Below, in pieces: positions 33,842 through 42,573 of a stretch of DNA of 64,000 nucleotides. The notes under the pieces are model-generated. The model did not search any database and was not told the DNA's origin. It saw nothing but the letters and a program-made list of their open reading frames with translations. This stretch comes from Micavibrio aeruginosavorus EPB (lineage in GTDB: Bacteria > Pseudomonadota > Alphaproteobacteria > Micavibrionales > Micavibrionaceae): the NCBI RefSeq assembly GCF_000348745.1, contig NC_020812.1, forward strand, positions 186,001 through 250,000, in the 5' to 3' direction. Each line of letters begins with the position of its first letter. Positions within the stretch are counted from its first letter, which is position 1. Both the position numbers and the translations under genes were made by a program.

Positions 33842-35284
33842 TTAATCCTTTACCGTCGCGGTGCGGTGTTTCTTGTCGCGGAATTCCAGTGTGATGTCCG
33901 ATCCTGTCTTCAGGGCGTCGGCATGCGATACGGGCAGCCCGCTTGCATCGCGCACCACGACAAACCCGCGATCCAGCACCCGTTCGAAGGACAGCGAATC
34001 CAGAACGCGCGCCGTGGCGGTCAATGTGCGGGCCTTGTCCGGGGTGATGGTCTGGGCCGCGCGGATCAGGCGCTCGGCCCGTTCGCTCAAGCGGCGTCCC
34101 GCATCCTCGACAATCTGGCGCGGGTGGCGAAGACCGGCGGCCAAACGGTCCAGCTTGGCTTTGCGGGCCTGCACCGCCTTGTCAAATGCGGCGTCCAGAC
34201 GGTGAATGGCATGGTCGGCGGATTGGGTTTTGATCTGCAGCAATTTTTGCGGATCGCCCAGCCGCGCGGCCAGCGATGTCACACGTTCATGATGCCGGTC
34301 GGTGATGCGGTTCATGCCGCCCATCAAGCGGCGGGCATCATCCATGATCTGGGCCATCAATTCGGCCCGCACGGGCACGGCCATCTCGGCGGCCCCGGTG
34401 GGTGTGGGGGCGCGCATATCAGCGGCATAATCAATCAATGTCGTATCCGTTTCATGCCCCACCGCGGAAATCAGCGGGATGGAACAGGCGGCGGCGGCGC
34501 GCACGACGATTTCCTCGTTAAACGCCATCAAATCTTCCAGTGATCCGCCCCCACGGGCAACGATCACCACATCCGGGCGCGGCACGGACCCATCGTGCGG
34601 AAGCGCATCAAACCCGGCAATCGCCGCCGCAATTTGCGCGGCGGCATTATCGCCCTGCACCGCGACGGGCCACAATAAAACATGGCGCGGGAACCGGTCG
34701 TTCAGGCGGTGCATAATATCGCGGATCACCGCCCCCGTGGGCGAGGTCACCACGCCGATCACGGTCGGCAAAAATGGAATCGGTTTTTTGCGGGCGGCGT
34801 CGAACAGCCCCTCCGCCGCCAGTTTCTTGCGGCGGTCTTCCAGCATTTTCAGCAGCGCGCCTTCGCCCGCCAGCTCAATGGAATCGACAATAATCTGATA
34901 GCGCGATGATTTCGGATAGCTGGAAACCTTGCCGACGCACACCACATCCAGCCCGTCTTCGGGCCGGATAGACAGTTTCGAAAGATTGCCCTTCCAGCAG
35001 ACGATATCAATGACCGCATCCGCATCCTTGATCGTGCCGTATAAATGGCCGGAGGAGGCGAGTTTCAAACCGGACAATTCCCCACGCACCCGCACGCGGC
35101 CAAATGTTTCTTCCAACGTTCGGCGCAACGCATTGGCCAGATCGGCCACGGTCATTTCAGGCGTGTTACCCAATCGTGATGTATCAGGTCCCACATCCGC
35201 CTTTTTTGCGGCGGGAATGGGGTCCCCAACGGGGGCCGGATTGGGTGGTGGATCGAACAGCGTACGATTGGTCATGGCGGGCAT
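33842..35284 (-). CDS. xseA: Exodeoxyribonuclease VII large subunit
   Basis: XseA, with several XseB subunits, degrades single-stranded DNA to oligonucleotides. The 480 residues have an N-terminal OB domain (~45-150, TVADLANALRRTLEETFGRV, RVRGELSGLKLASSGHLYGT). The catalytic domain includes FLPTVIGVVTSPTGAVIRDI, ARGGGSLEDLMAFNEE and SAVGHETDTTLIDYAADMRA. A coiled-coil region follows. ATGs at 35284 and 35275 are both possible; longer forms would translate a repeat element and are rejected. Confidence 0.94.
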   Translation of the reverse strand: MPAMTNRTLFDPPPNPAPVGDPIPAAKKADVGPDTSRLGNTPEMTVADLANALRRTLEETFGRVRVRGELSGLKLASSGHLYGTIKDADAVIDIVCWKGNLSKLSIRPEDGLDVVCVGKVSSYPKSSRYQIIVDSIELAGEGALLKMLEDRRKKLAAEGLFDAARKKPIPFLPTVIGVVTSPTGAVIRDIMHRLNDRFPRHVLLWPVAVQGDNAAAQIAAAIAGFDALPHDGSVPRPDVVIVARGGGSLEDLMAFNEEIVVRAAAACSIPLISAVGHETDTTLIDYAADMRAPTPTGAAEMAVPVRAELMAQIMDDARRLMGGMNRITDRHHERVTSLAARLGDPQKLLQIKTQSADHAIHRLDAAFDKAVQARKAKLDRLAAGLRHPRQIVEDAGRRLSERAERLIRAAQTITPDKARTLTATARVLDSLSFERVLDRGFVVVRDASGLPVSHADALKTGSDITLEFRDKKHRTATVKD

Positions 35285-35306
35285 CTTAGGGTCTTCATCC
35301 CTGCTT

Positions 35307-35336
35307 GTCATTCCCGCGAAAGCGGGAATCCATACG
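35307..35336. repeat. Dispersed palindromic repeat unit
   Basis: The segment contains the palindrome TTCCCGCGAAAGCGGGAA (35311-35328) within GTCATTCCCG...GGAATCC. Read on the minus strand it would encode WIPAFAGMT, a translation known to mark a dispersed intergenic repeat common in proteobacterial genomes. It lies just upstream of xseA. No second copy was seen in the window. Confidence 0.75.
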
Positions 35337-35408
35337 TTTTTGCCCTTTGCGGGGATGCTGGTTGCCTGAGAATATGAAAATTCTGGCGTGACGGCCGGAT
35401 TTTGCGCT

Positions 35409-36914
35409 ATGACAACGGCCATGAACCGTCAAAAACGCCTCGATCTGTCCTTGGGGGACCCGCTGCTGCCGCTGCGCGGGGTGGCGGCCTATGCGTTTCG
35501 CATGGCTTCGCGGGATTTGAACAATTATTACAACATGATCCCCAGCTATAGCGGGCCGGGATCGGTGCGGGATGTGCTACACCCGGTGCGCGATTATTTC
35601 AGCGCGCGGGGGTTTCATGACCGGGGCTGGTCCGGCCTGACCACCGAAGAAATCCTGCCCACGGGGGGCGGCACGACGGAAGGGTTCGATCTGGCCCTGC
35701 GGATGTTGACCGCGGATGTGGTGGAACGGAATCGCCAGGGCGCGGTGATCAAACCCGCCATCCTGATGCCGGTGCCCACCTATGGCATGTTTATGGATGC
35801 GGCCAAGGCGGCGGGGTTCCATGTGGTGAAGGTGGGCCGCGATCTGGCCGCGGGTGGGGTGCTGCACCGTGATGCGGTGATTGCCGCCACCAATGACGCG
35901 CACAAGGCCGGATACCGCATCATCGCCTATTACGATTGCAACCCGCACAACCCGACGGGGTTGATCCGGGGCAAAGCGGAAACGGAACATCTGGCGGAGA
36001 TATTCGAAGCCATCAACGCCCATTACGCGCAGCAGGATTTGGACGCTCTGTCGATCAACACCCGCTCCCGCCTGTGGGATCATGCGGGGACGCGTGTGAC
36101 CATTATCGACGATATGGTTTATGACGGGCTGGAAATGGGGGGTGAAAAACCCTTTGGTTTCGCGCAATTGCCCGAAATGTATCGCGATACCATCACATTG
36201 TTTGGCCCGTCCAAGGCGGGGCTGGTGGGTCTGCGGGCCGGGGTGGCCATCGGCCCGCGTGAAAAAATCCGCGCCATGATGGGGATTGCGCGCCATGCCG
36301 GGTATTTCCCGCCCACGCCGGTGCTGCACGCGCTGGCCGCGTATTTCAATGATGATGCAAAATTTGCGGTGGTGCGGGATAAGCATTTGCTGCGCCTGAA
36401 TGCGCAACATCGCATAAATCTTCTGCTGATGAAGGCGCTGGTGAACGGCATGGATACAATGCCCGAAGCCGATGATGCGGATCGTGCCAAAATGCTGCGC
36501 ATCGTGATGAAGGAAACCGGGTTGGACCGGGCCGCATCACGCGCCCTGCTGACCCGCGGGATCAAGGGTGTACGGATTATCACAACGCCTCAGGCGGGGT
36601 TCTTCCACCTGTTGGATTGCGCGGGCCTGCGCGACCGCGAATATTCCAATGAATTTGTCCCCTATCGCGCCTTTATGGGGGTGGCCACGGCCCAGACGGA
36701 AGAAGCCATCGACCATGTTCTGGGGGGCGGGCAAAACCTGCAATTCGCCTATGGCAGCTGGGCCGGGTTGCCGACCCATTCCATGATTGTCCGCGTCACC
36801 TGCGCCATGCCGCACCAGGATATTGTGGAGACGGCCCGGCGGTTGGCGGCGGGCGTGAAGGATTTCAAACGGGTCAAGGTGCCCGCTCCTGTTCCCTCTC
36901 CCTCCGGGAGATAG
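35409..36914 (+). CDS. PLP-dependent aminotransferase, class I/II
   Basis: A fold-type I aminotransferase of 501 residues. Seen are PTGGGTTEGFDLAL for phosphate binding, YYDCNPHNPTGLI, TIIDDMVYDGLEM with the cofactor-binding Asp and Tyr, and GPSKAGLVGLRAGVAIG with the probable Schiff-base lysine. Compared with aspartate aminotransferases it is about 100 residues longer, with an insertion around NAHYAQQDLDALSINTRS and an extended C-terminus. Substrate unknown. Starts at 35388 (GTG), 35409 and 35421 are all possible; 35409 has CCGGA upstream. The gene is divergent from xseA. Confidence 0.85.
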   Translation: MTTAMNRQKRLDLSLGDPLLPLRGVAAYAFRMASRDLNNYYNMIPSYSGPGSVRDVLHPVRDYFSARGFHDRGWSGLTTEEILPTGGGTTEGFDLALRMLTADVVERNRQGAVIKPAILMPVPTYGMFMDAAKAAGFHVVKVGRDLAAGGVLHRDAVIAATNDAHKAGYRIIAYYDCNPHNPTGLIRGKAETEHLAEIFEAINAHYAQQDLDALSINTRSRLWDHAGTRVTIIDDMVYDGLEMGGEKPFGFAQLPEMYRDTITLFGPSKAGLVGLRAGVAIGPREKIRAMMGIARHAGYFPPTPVLHALAAYFNDDAKFAVVRDKHLLRLNAQHRINLLLMKALVNGMDTMPEADDADRAKMLRIVMKETGLDRAASRALLTRGIKGVRIITTPQAGFFHLLDCAGLRDREYSNEFVPYRAFMGVATAQTEEAIDHVLGGGQNLQFAYGSWAGLPTHSMIVRVTCAMPHQDIVETARRLAAGVKDFKRVKVPAPVPSPSGR

Positions 36915-36938
36915 GGGTGTCCATCATTATGGGAATCT

Positions 36939-36962
36939 GCGGCCCCCATTGCCGCTTTTTTT
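36939..36962 (+). terminator. Rho-independent terminator after the aminotransferase
   Basis: Stem GCGGC/GCCGC (36939-36943, 36951-36955) with a seven-base loop, followed by TTTTTTT. Confidence 0.75.
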
Positions 36963-37004
36963 CAATCCTATAGACTCGTCGTCGAAGTCTTGAATGGAGA
37001 TTCG

Positions 37005-40000
37005 ATGATGACAGCCCTGCGCGCAATGACCCCCCCGAATGTGACCGACCATGATCTGGCCCCGTATCTGTACGCCGATGAAACCGTGCGCGTGAATACG
37101 CTGCTGGTCGATCTGGCGTGGAAGGCGGAACGGGCGGATCGTGTGGGCCAGGCGGCGGCCGATCTGGTCACACGCGTGCGTGCGGCGAAACGCAAGGCGG
37201 GCGAGCTGGAAGCCTTTATGCAGGAATATCGCCTGACCACGGATGAGGGGCTGGCGTTGATGGGCCTGGCCGAGGCTTTGCTGCGCGTGCCGGATGCAAA
37301 AACGGCGGACGCGTTGATCCGCGATAAAATCACCGCCGCCGACTGGGCCCCTGAAGGGGCCGTCAATGACTGGATGGTCAAGGCCACGGGGCTGGGCCTG
37401 AGCGTCACCAAGGCGACGCTGGAAAGCGTTGTGGCCAAGCTGGGCGAGCCGGTCATCCGCACCGCGATGGGACAGGCCATTCGCATTATGGGCCACCAAT
37501 TCGTTCTGGGCCGCACGATTGATGAAGGCATGAAAAACGCGCAGGCCTATGAAGCCAAGGGCTATCGCATGTCCTATGACATGCTGGGCGAAGGCGCGCG
37601 CACGAGTGTAGACGCCGAACGGTATTTCAATGCGTATGTCTCCGCCCTCAACGTCATTGCCGCCAATGGCAAAACGGTCAATGGCGTCATGCCGGGCATT
37701 TCGGTGAAGCTCTCCGCCCTGCATCCGCGCTATCGCTATTCCCAGGCGGATCAATGCATTCCGGCCCTGACCGATAAATTGATGGATCTGGCGCGTGTGG
37801 CGGCGGCGAAGGATGTCGCCCTGACCGTGGATGCCGAGGAAGTTGAACGTCTGGAAATCTCGCTGGATATTATCGGGGCCGTGGCCGCCGATCCGTCGTT
37901 GAAACACTGGGACGGGCTGGGGTTGGCGGTGCAGGCCTATTCCAAACGCACCTATCCGCTGATCGACCGTCTGGCCACCATGGCGCGGGCGGAAAAACGC
38001 CGTTTATCCGTGCGTCTGGTCAAAGGGGCGTATTGGGACACCGAAATTAAACGGGCGCAGGTGATGGGCCTGCGCGATTACCCGGTCTTTACGCGCAAAT
38101 GCAATACGGATTTGTCCTATCTGGCGTGCGCACAAAAATTGATCCAGAACCGCGATGTGTTTTACCCCATGCTGGCGACACACAATGCGCATACGGTGGC
38201 GGCGGTGCTGGATATGGTGCGTGAAAATGGTGGTGCGGCGACGGGGCCGTTCGAATTCCAACGCCTGCACGGCATGGGCGAAGCCCTCTATGACATCGTG
38301 CTGGATGATGCGAAGCAGAGCGAAAATGTCCGCGTCAGCATGTATGCCCCGGTGGGCACGCATGAAGATTTGCTGCCCTATCTGGTGCGGCGTTTGCTGG
38401 AAAACGGGGCGAACAGCTCGTTCGTCAACAAGCTGCTGGACCCGAAAGTCCCGGTGGCAGAGGCGGTGGAAGACCCGATTGCCGATGTCAAAAGCAATGA
38501 AACCCGTCGTCACCCGCGCATTCCCTTGCCCGTTGATCTGTACGGCATGGGGCGAAAAAACTCTGCCGGAATGGATTTAACCGACCCGGATTGTGTGGGG
38601 CCGTTGATCCCCGCGATGAAGGCGGCGGTGGATGATGTGGAATGGGTGGCGGCCCCGTTGATCGGCGGCAAACTGCACCGTGATGGCGCGATGATTCCGG
38701 TGACCAACCCGGCGCACCGCGACCATGTAGTGGGGCATGCGGTGTATGCCGGTGCCGACCATGTCAAACGGGCCTTTGAAACGGCGCGCCATGGCTTTGC
38801 GGTCTGGTCCGCAACCCCGACCCGCGACCGCGCGGCGTGCCTCGATCGTCTGGCCGACCTGATGCAGGATTATGCGATCCCTCTGATGGGGTTGTGCGTG
38901 CGTGAAGCGGGCAAAACCATGGATGACGCCGTGGCCGAATTGCGCGAAGCGATTGATTTCTGTCGCTATTACGCCATGCGCGGCCGCATTGATTTTGTTG
39001 ATCATGGCCATGTCATGCCGGGGCCGACCGGGGAAAGCAACGTGCTGACCCTGCATGGGCGGGGCACTTTTGTGTGCATTTCCCCGTGGAATTTCCCGCT
39101 GGCCATTTTCATGGGACAGGTGTCGGCCGCTTTGATGGCGGGCAATGCCGTGATTGCGAAACCTGCCGAACAAACGCCGTTGATCGCGTCGCTGGCGGCG
39201 AAGCTGATCCATATGGCCGGGGTGCCGCATGATGCGTTTACCCTGTTGCCCGGTGATGGGCATGTCGGCGCGGCGTTGGTTGCGCACCCGGATGTGGCCG
39301 GTGTGGCCTTTACTGGGTCGACCGAAGTGGCCCGCCTGATCAACCGCGCCTTGGCGGCGAAAGACGGTCCGATTGTGCCGTTGATCGCCGAAACCGGCGG
39401 TCAAAATGCGATGATTGTTGATTCATCGGCCCTGCCGGAACAGGTGGTGGATGATGCGATGATCAGCGCCTTTGGCTCCGCCGGGCAACGCTGTTCCGCC
39501 CTGCGCGTCCTGTGTTTGCAGGATGATGTGGCGGATAAGATCATCACGATGCTGCGTGGTGCGATGGAACAAATCCGCATTGGTGATCCGATGGATATTC
39601 GCACCGATATTGGCCCGGTGATTGATGACGAAGCACGCCAGATTCTGGTGAAGCATCGCGCGTCGATTGAAGGCTTCGGCAAAATTGTCGCCGCGGCCCC
39701 GTTGCCGATAGGGGCGGAAAAACAGGGCACGTTCTTTGCGCCTGTGGCGTGCGAAATCAAATCCATCTCTGACCTGAAACGCGAAGTGTTCGGCCCGGTC
39801 CTGCACATCATCCGGTACAAGGCGGGTGAGCGGGATGCGATGTTGAAGGCGGTCAACGATACGGGCTATGGCCTGACATTCGGAATACACAGCCGTATTC
39901 AATCCACGATCGAGAATCTGGCCGCGGGGGCCCATGCGGGCAACGTGTACGTCAACCGCACCATGATCGGGGCCGTGGTTGGGGTGCAACCCTTTGGCGG

Positions 40001-40133
40001 ACATGGACTTTCCGGTACGGGGCCCAAGGCGGGCGGGCCGTATTATCTGCCGCGTTTTGCAACGGAAAAGGTCATTTCGGTCAACACAACGGCCAGCGGC
40101 GGCAACGCCAGCTTGGTCAGTCTGGATGATTAA
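37005..40133 (+). CDS. putA: Bifunctional proline dehydrogenase / P5C dehydrogenase PutA
   Basis: PutA oxidises proline to glutamate in two steps. The 1042-residue protein has an N-terminal FAD-dependent PRODH barrel (~80-480) with ISVKLSALHPRYRYSQ, LSVRLVKGAYWDTEIKRAQ and PLIDRLATMARAE. The C-terminal aldehyde dehydrogenase (~530-1020) has ISPWNFPLAIF, FTGSTEVARLI, catalytic Glu in AETGGQNAMIV and catalytic Cys in SAGQRCSALRVL. The ribbon-helix-helix repressor domain of enteric PutA is absent, as in most alphaproteobacteria. The start has GGAG seven bases upstream; ATG at 37008 is an alternative. Confidence 0.95.
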   Translation: MMTALRAMTPPNVTDHDLAPYLYADETVRVNTLLVDLAWKAERADRVGQAAADLVTRVRAAKRKAGELEAFMQEYRLTTDEGLALMGLAEALLRVPDAKTADALIRDKITAADWAPEGAVNDWMVKATGLGLSVTKATLESVVAKLGEPVIRTAMGQAIRIMGHQFVLGRTIDEGMKNAQAYEAKGYRMSYDMLGEGARTSVDAERYFNAYVSALNVIAANGKTVNGVMPGISVKLSALHPRYRYSQADQCIPALTDKLMDLARVAAAKDVALTVDAEEVERLEISLDIIGAVAADPSLKHWDGLGLAVQAYSKRTYPLIDRLATMARAEKRRLSVRLVKGAYWDTEIKRAQVMGLRDYPVFTRKCNTDLSYLACAQKLIQNRDVFYPMLATHNAHTVAAVLDMVRENGGAATGPFEFQRLHGMGEALYDIVLDDAKQSENVRVSMYAPVGTHEDLLPYLVRRLLENGANSSFVNKLLDPKVPVAEAVEDPIADVKSNETRRHPRIPLPVDLYGMGRKNSAGMDLTDPDCVGPLIPAMKAAVDDVEWVAAPLIGGKLHRDGAMIPVTNPAHRDHVVGHAVYAGADHVKRAFETARHGFAVWSATPTRDRAACLDRLADLMQDYAIPLMGLCVREAGKTMDDAVAELREAIDFCRYYAMRGRIDFVDHGHVMPGPTGESNVLTLHGRGTFVCISPWNFPLAIFMGQVSAALMAGNAVIAKPAEQTPLIASLAAKLIHMAGVPHDAFTLLPGDGHVGAALVAHPDVAGVAFTGSTEVARLINRALAAKDGPIVPLIAETGGQNAMIVDSSALPEQVVDDAMISAFGSAGQRCSALRVLCLQDDVADKIITMLRGAMEQIRIGDPMDIRTDIGPVIDDEARQILVKHRASIEGFGKIVAAAPLPIGAEKQGTFFAPVACEIKSISDLKREVFGPVLHIIRYKAGERDAMLKAVNDTGYGLTFGIHSRIQSTIENLAAGAHAGNVYVNRTMIGAVVGVQPFGGHGLSGTGPKAGGPYYLPRFATEKVISVNTTASGGNASLVSLDD

Positions 40134-40168
40134 CCTCTTCAACCCCAATCCTGATTTACAATAGGGAT

Positions 40169-41500
40169 ATGAACAAACCGCATCCAACATTGCAGTCCTT
40201 GACCAAAATCACACCCAGGGCCAAACGGGCAAACCGGGGTGTGCGGCTGCAATCCTTCAAATCGGGCAGCCTGCTGTTCAGCGCGGGTGAACCGCGCGAC
40301 AACGCCTATCTGATTGAAAAGGGCACGGTCGATATTCTGGGCCCGGGCCCAGAGGGGCCGCAAAGCGTTCTGGCGCGGCTGGGTCCGGGGGACGTCTTTG
40401 GCGAAATGGCGCTGATTGATGGCGGCCTGCGCAGTGCCGCCGCCGTGGTGGCGACGGATGCCGAATTGTTTGTCATTCCGCGCGGCGCGCTTGGGGATCG
40501 TGTCCGTGAAATGGACCCGATTTTATCGCTGATGGTGGCGCTGCTGGTTGAACGGTATCGCACGGTACGGGTCAATTTGCCCGAATCCATCCGCCAGGAT
40601 CAAATGTCCGCGGTGGCCCAGGCCCTGGACCGGGCCACGCATTACGAAATGCCCGAAGATGCGGCCCGCCTGTCCGAACTTTGGGGCCAGCGCGATAACG
40701 CGATCAAGGAATTAAAGCTGGAACAGGAATTGCGCCGCGGGATTGAAAAGGGGGAATTTATTCCGGCCCTGCAACCCATCGTGTCGTTGCCCGGCCGCCG
40801 TCTGGTGGGGTTTGAAACGCTGGTGCGGTGGAACCACCCGGATCGCGGCCTCGTGTTCCCCGATGAATTTATCCCGGCGGCGGAACGCACCAATCTGGTG
40901 CAGTTTATCGACCATATGATGCTGCAAAAGGCCTGTGAATTGATGCCGGACTTGCTGTCCGACATGGGCGGCGATGATGTGCCGTTGTTTATCAGTGTCA
41001 ATTTGTCCGGGATCAATTTTGAAAATCTGGATATTATCCAGTCGGTCCGTGAAACCCTGATCCATAGCGGTGTTGATCCGCATCGGATCAAATTGGAAAT
41101 CACGGAAAGTGCGCTGATCGACGATCCGGAAAAAACGGAACAGGTTTTGCGGGGCTTGCGCGCGTTGGGCGTGACCATCGCGCTGGATGATTTCGGCACG
41201 GGCTATTCTTCGCTGGGCTATCTGCACCGCTTCCCGATTGATTCGATCAAGGTGGACCGCTCCTTCGTCAGCCAGATGCACGATGCCCCGCGCAGCATTG
41301 ATATCATCCGCGCCATCGTCGGCCTGGCCCACAACTTCAAAATGGATGTGGTGGCCGAAGGGTTGGAAACGGAACAGGATGTCCAGATGATCAACGCGCT
41401 GGGCTGTGAAATGGCGCAAGGCTATTTCTTCGCCAAACCCCTCATGCCCGCCCAGGCCCGTGAATTTGCCCAAGGGTTCGCGGTGCGCAAGCCGATCTGA
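40169..41500 (+). CDS. Cyclic-nucleotide-binding domain plus EAL phosphodiesterase
   Basis: A probable c-di-GMP phosphodiesterase controlled by a ligand-binding domain. Of its 443 residues, ~25-145 form a CRP-type cNMP-binding barrel (GSLLFSAGEPRDNAYLIEKG, FGEMALIDGGLRSAAAVVA). Residues ~190-440 form an EAL domain. The EAL motif itself reads ETL (GFETLVRWNHP), while SVNLSG, EITES, DDFGTGYSS, IKVDRSF, AEGLET and QGYFF keep the other catalytic residues. Thr for Ala occurs in active enzymes, so activity is likely. There is no membrane helix. It starts 35 bp after putA. Confidence 0.9.
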   Translation: MNKPHPTLQSLTKITPRAKRANRGVRLQSFKSGSLLFSAGEPRDNAYLIEKGTVDILGPGPEGPQSVLARLGPGDVFGEMALIDGGLRSAAAVVATDAELFVIPRGALGDRVREMDPILSLMVALLVERYRTVRVNLPESIRQDQMSAVAQALDRATHYEMPEDAARLSELWGQRDNAIKELKLEQELRRGIEKGEFIPALQPIVSLPGRRLVGFETLVRWNHPDRGLVFPDEFIPAAERTNLVQFIDHMMLQKACELMPDLLSDMGGDDVPLFISVNLSGINFENLDIIQSVRETLIHSGVDPHRIKLEITESALIDDPEKTEQVLRGLRALGVTIALDDFGTGYSSLGYLHRFPIDSIKVDRSFVSQMHDAPRSIDIIRAIVGLAHNFKMDVVAEGLETEQDVQMINALGCEMAQGYFFAKPLMPAQAREFAQGFAVRKPI

Positions 41501-41510
41501 TCCGCTTTGC

Positions 41511-41519
41511 GAACAATTC
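41511..41519. promoter_or_regulatory. Possible Irr/ICE-like half-palindrome upstream of mbfA
   Basis: GAACAATTC keeps the GAA-N3-TTC centre of the iron control element bound by Irr upstream of mbfA in rhizobia. The outer TTTA/TAAA arms are only partly kept. It lies about 95 bp upstream of the mbfA start. The evidence is weak. Confidence 0.3.
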
Positions 41520-41580
41520 TCAATTATTCAGTTTAATCAATGTGTTCTTGATCTGTGGCGATCCGTTGTTATCATGCTAT

Positions 41581-41603
41581 CTGATTAAAATACCAATCAG
41601 GAG
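41581..41603 (+). promoter_or_regulatory. Hairpin overlapping the mbfA ribosome-binding site
   Basis: CTGATT (41581-41586) pairs perfectly with AATCAG (41595-41600), and the AGGAGA ribosome site begins within the second arm. An ATG inside the ribosome site region starts a four-codon frame (ATGATCCGTTGA) overlapping the TTG start of mbfA. Together these could modulate translation. Confidence 0.4.
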
Positions 41604-41611
41604 ATGATCCG

Positions 41612-42568
41612 TTGAAACGCCTTGCCGATTTGAAAGAAGACGAAGTCCTTGCGCTGGCCATTTCCAGCGAGGAGGAAGATTCACAAATCTACAAGCACGT
41701 GGCCAACCGCCTGCGGACTGAATTCCCATCGACCGCGCAGATGTTCGATGAAATGGCGGCGGAGGAGCAGGATCATAAAAACATGCTGCTGACGCTGTTT
41801 AAAAAGCGTTTCGGCGACCAGCTTCCCTACATCACACGGCAGGACGTGCGCGGGTTTTTGAAACGCCGCCCGGTCTGGTTGATGGAAAACCTGCCCGTCG
41901 ACACCATGCGCCGTCAGGCCGAAATTATGGAGATCGAGGCCTCCAACTTCTACGCCAAGGCGGCGGAACAGGCGAAGGATGTCGAGGTCCGCAAATTGCT
42001 GGGCGATCTGGCCCTGATCGAAAAGGGCCACGAAGCCCGCGCCGCCGATCTGGAAGAAAAAAACCTGCCCGAAGACATCAAGCACGAGGAAGCGCAAACC
42101 GCGCATCGTATGTTTGTGTTGCAAGTGGTCCAGCCCGGTCTGGCGGGGTTGATCGACGGCTCGATTTCAACGCTGGCACCAATTTTCGCGGCGGCCTTTG
42201 CCACGCATGATTCGCACAGTGCTTTCGTTGTCGGTCTGGCCGCGTCACTGGGCGCGGGGATCAGTATGGGCATCACCGAAGCCATGTCCGATGACGGTGA
42301 AATCACCGGCCGGGGCAGTCCGTGGCTGCGCGGTGGCGTATGCGGATTGATGACGGCGGTGGGCGGCCTGGGCCACACGCTGCCTTACCTGATCCATGAT
42401 TTCTGGACGGCGACCTTTATCGCCGCGGTCGTGGTTGTGATCGAATTATGGGCGATTTCGTGGATTCGCTGGAAATACATGGACACGCCGTTCCATTCGG
42501 CCTCCGTCCAGGTGGTGCTGGGCGGGGCGCTGGTCCTGCTGACCGGTATTTTGATCGGCAGTTCGTAA
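41612..42568 (+). CDS. mbfA: Membrane-bound ferritin / VIT1-type iron exporter MbfA
   Basis: MbfA exports iron and protects against iron and peroxide stress in alphaproteobacteria. The 318 residues have an N-terminal erythrin-like ferritin domain (~1-165) with the di-iron Glu/His set in SSEEEDSQIYKHVANRL, AAEEQDHKNMLL, MEIEASNFYAKAAEQ and EKGHEARAADLEEK. The C-terminal VIT1 domain has about four helices (from ~170, VVQPGLAGLIDGSISTLAPI). The start is TTG, fixed by AGGAGA nine bases upstream; no ATG fits. The upstream gap contains a hairpin and a weak Irr-like motif. Confidence 0.92.
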   Translation: MKRLADLKEDEVLALAISSEEEDSQIYKHVANRLRTEFPSTAQMFDEMAAEEQDHKNMLLTLFKKRFGDQLPYITRQDVRGFLKRRPVWLMENLPVDTMRRQAEIMEIEASNFYAKAAEQAKDVEVRKLLGDLALIEKGHEARAADLEEKNLPEDIKHEEAQTAHRMFVLQVVQPGLAGLIDGSISTLAPIFAAAFATHDSHSAFVVGLAASLGAGISMGITEAMSDDGEITGRGSPWLRGGVCGLMTAVGGLGHTLPYLIHDFWTATFIAAVVVVIELWAISWIRWKYMDTPFHSASVQVVLGGALVLLTGILIGSS

Positions 42569-42573
42569 GGGTT

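Noticed and set aside
35285-35422. Longer xseA start
   Set aside because: The added residues translate the palindromic repeat (WIPAFAGMT) and are not part of the enzyme.
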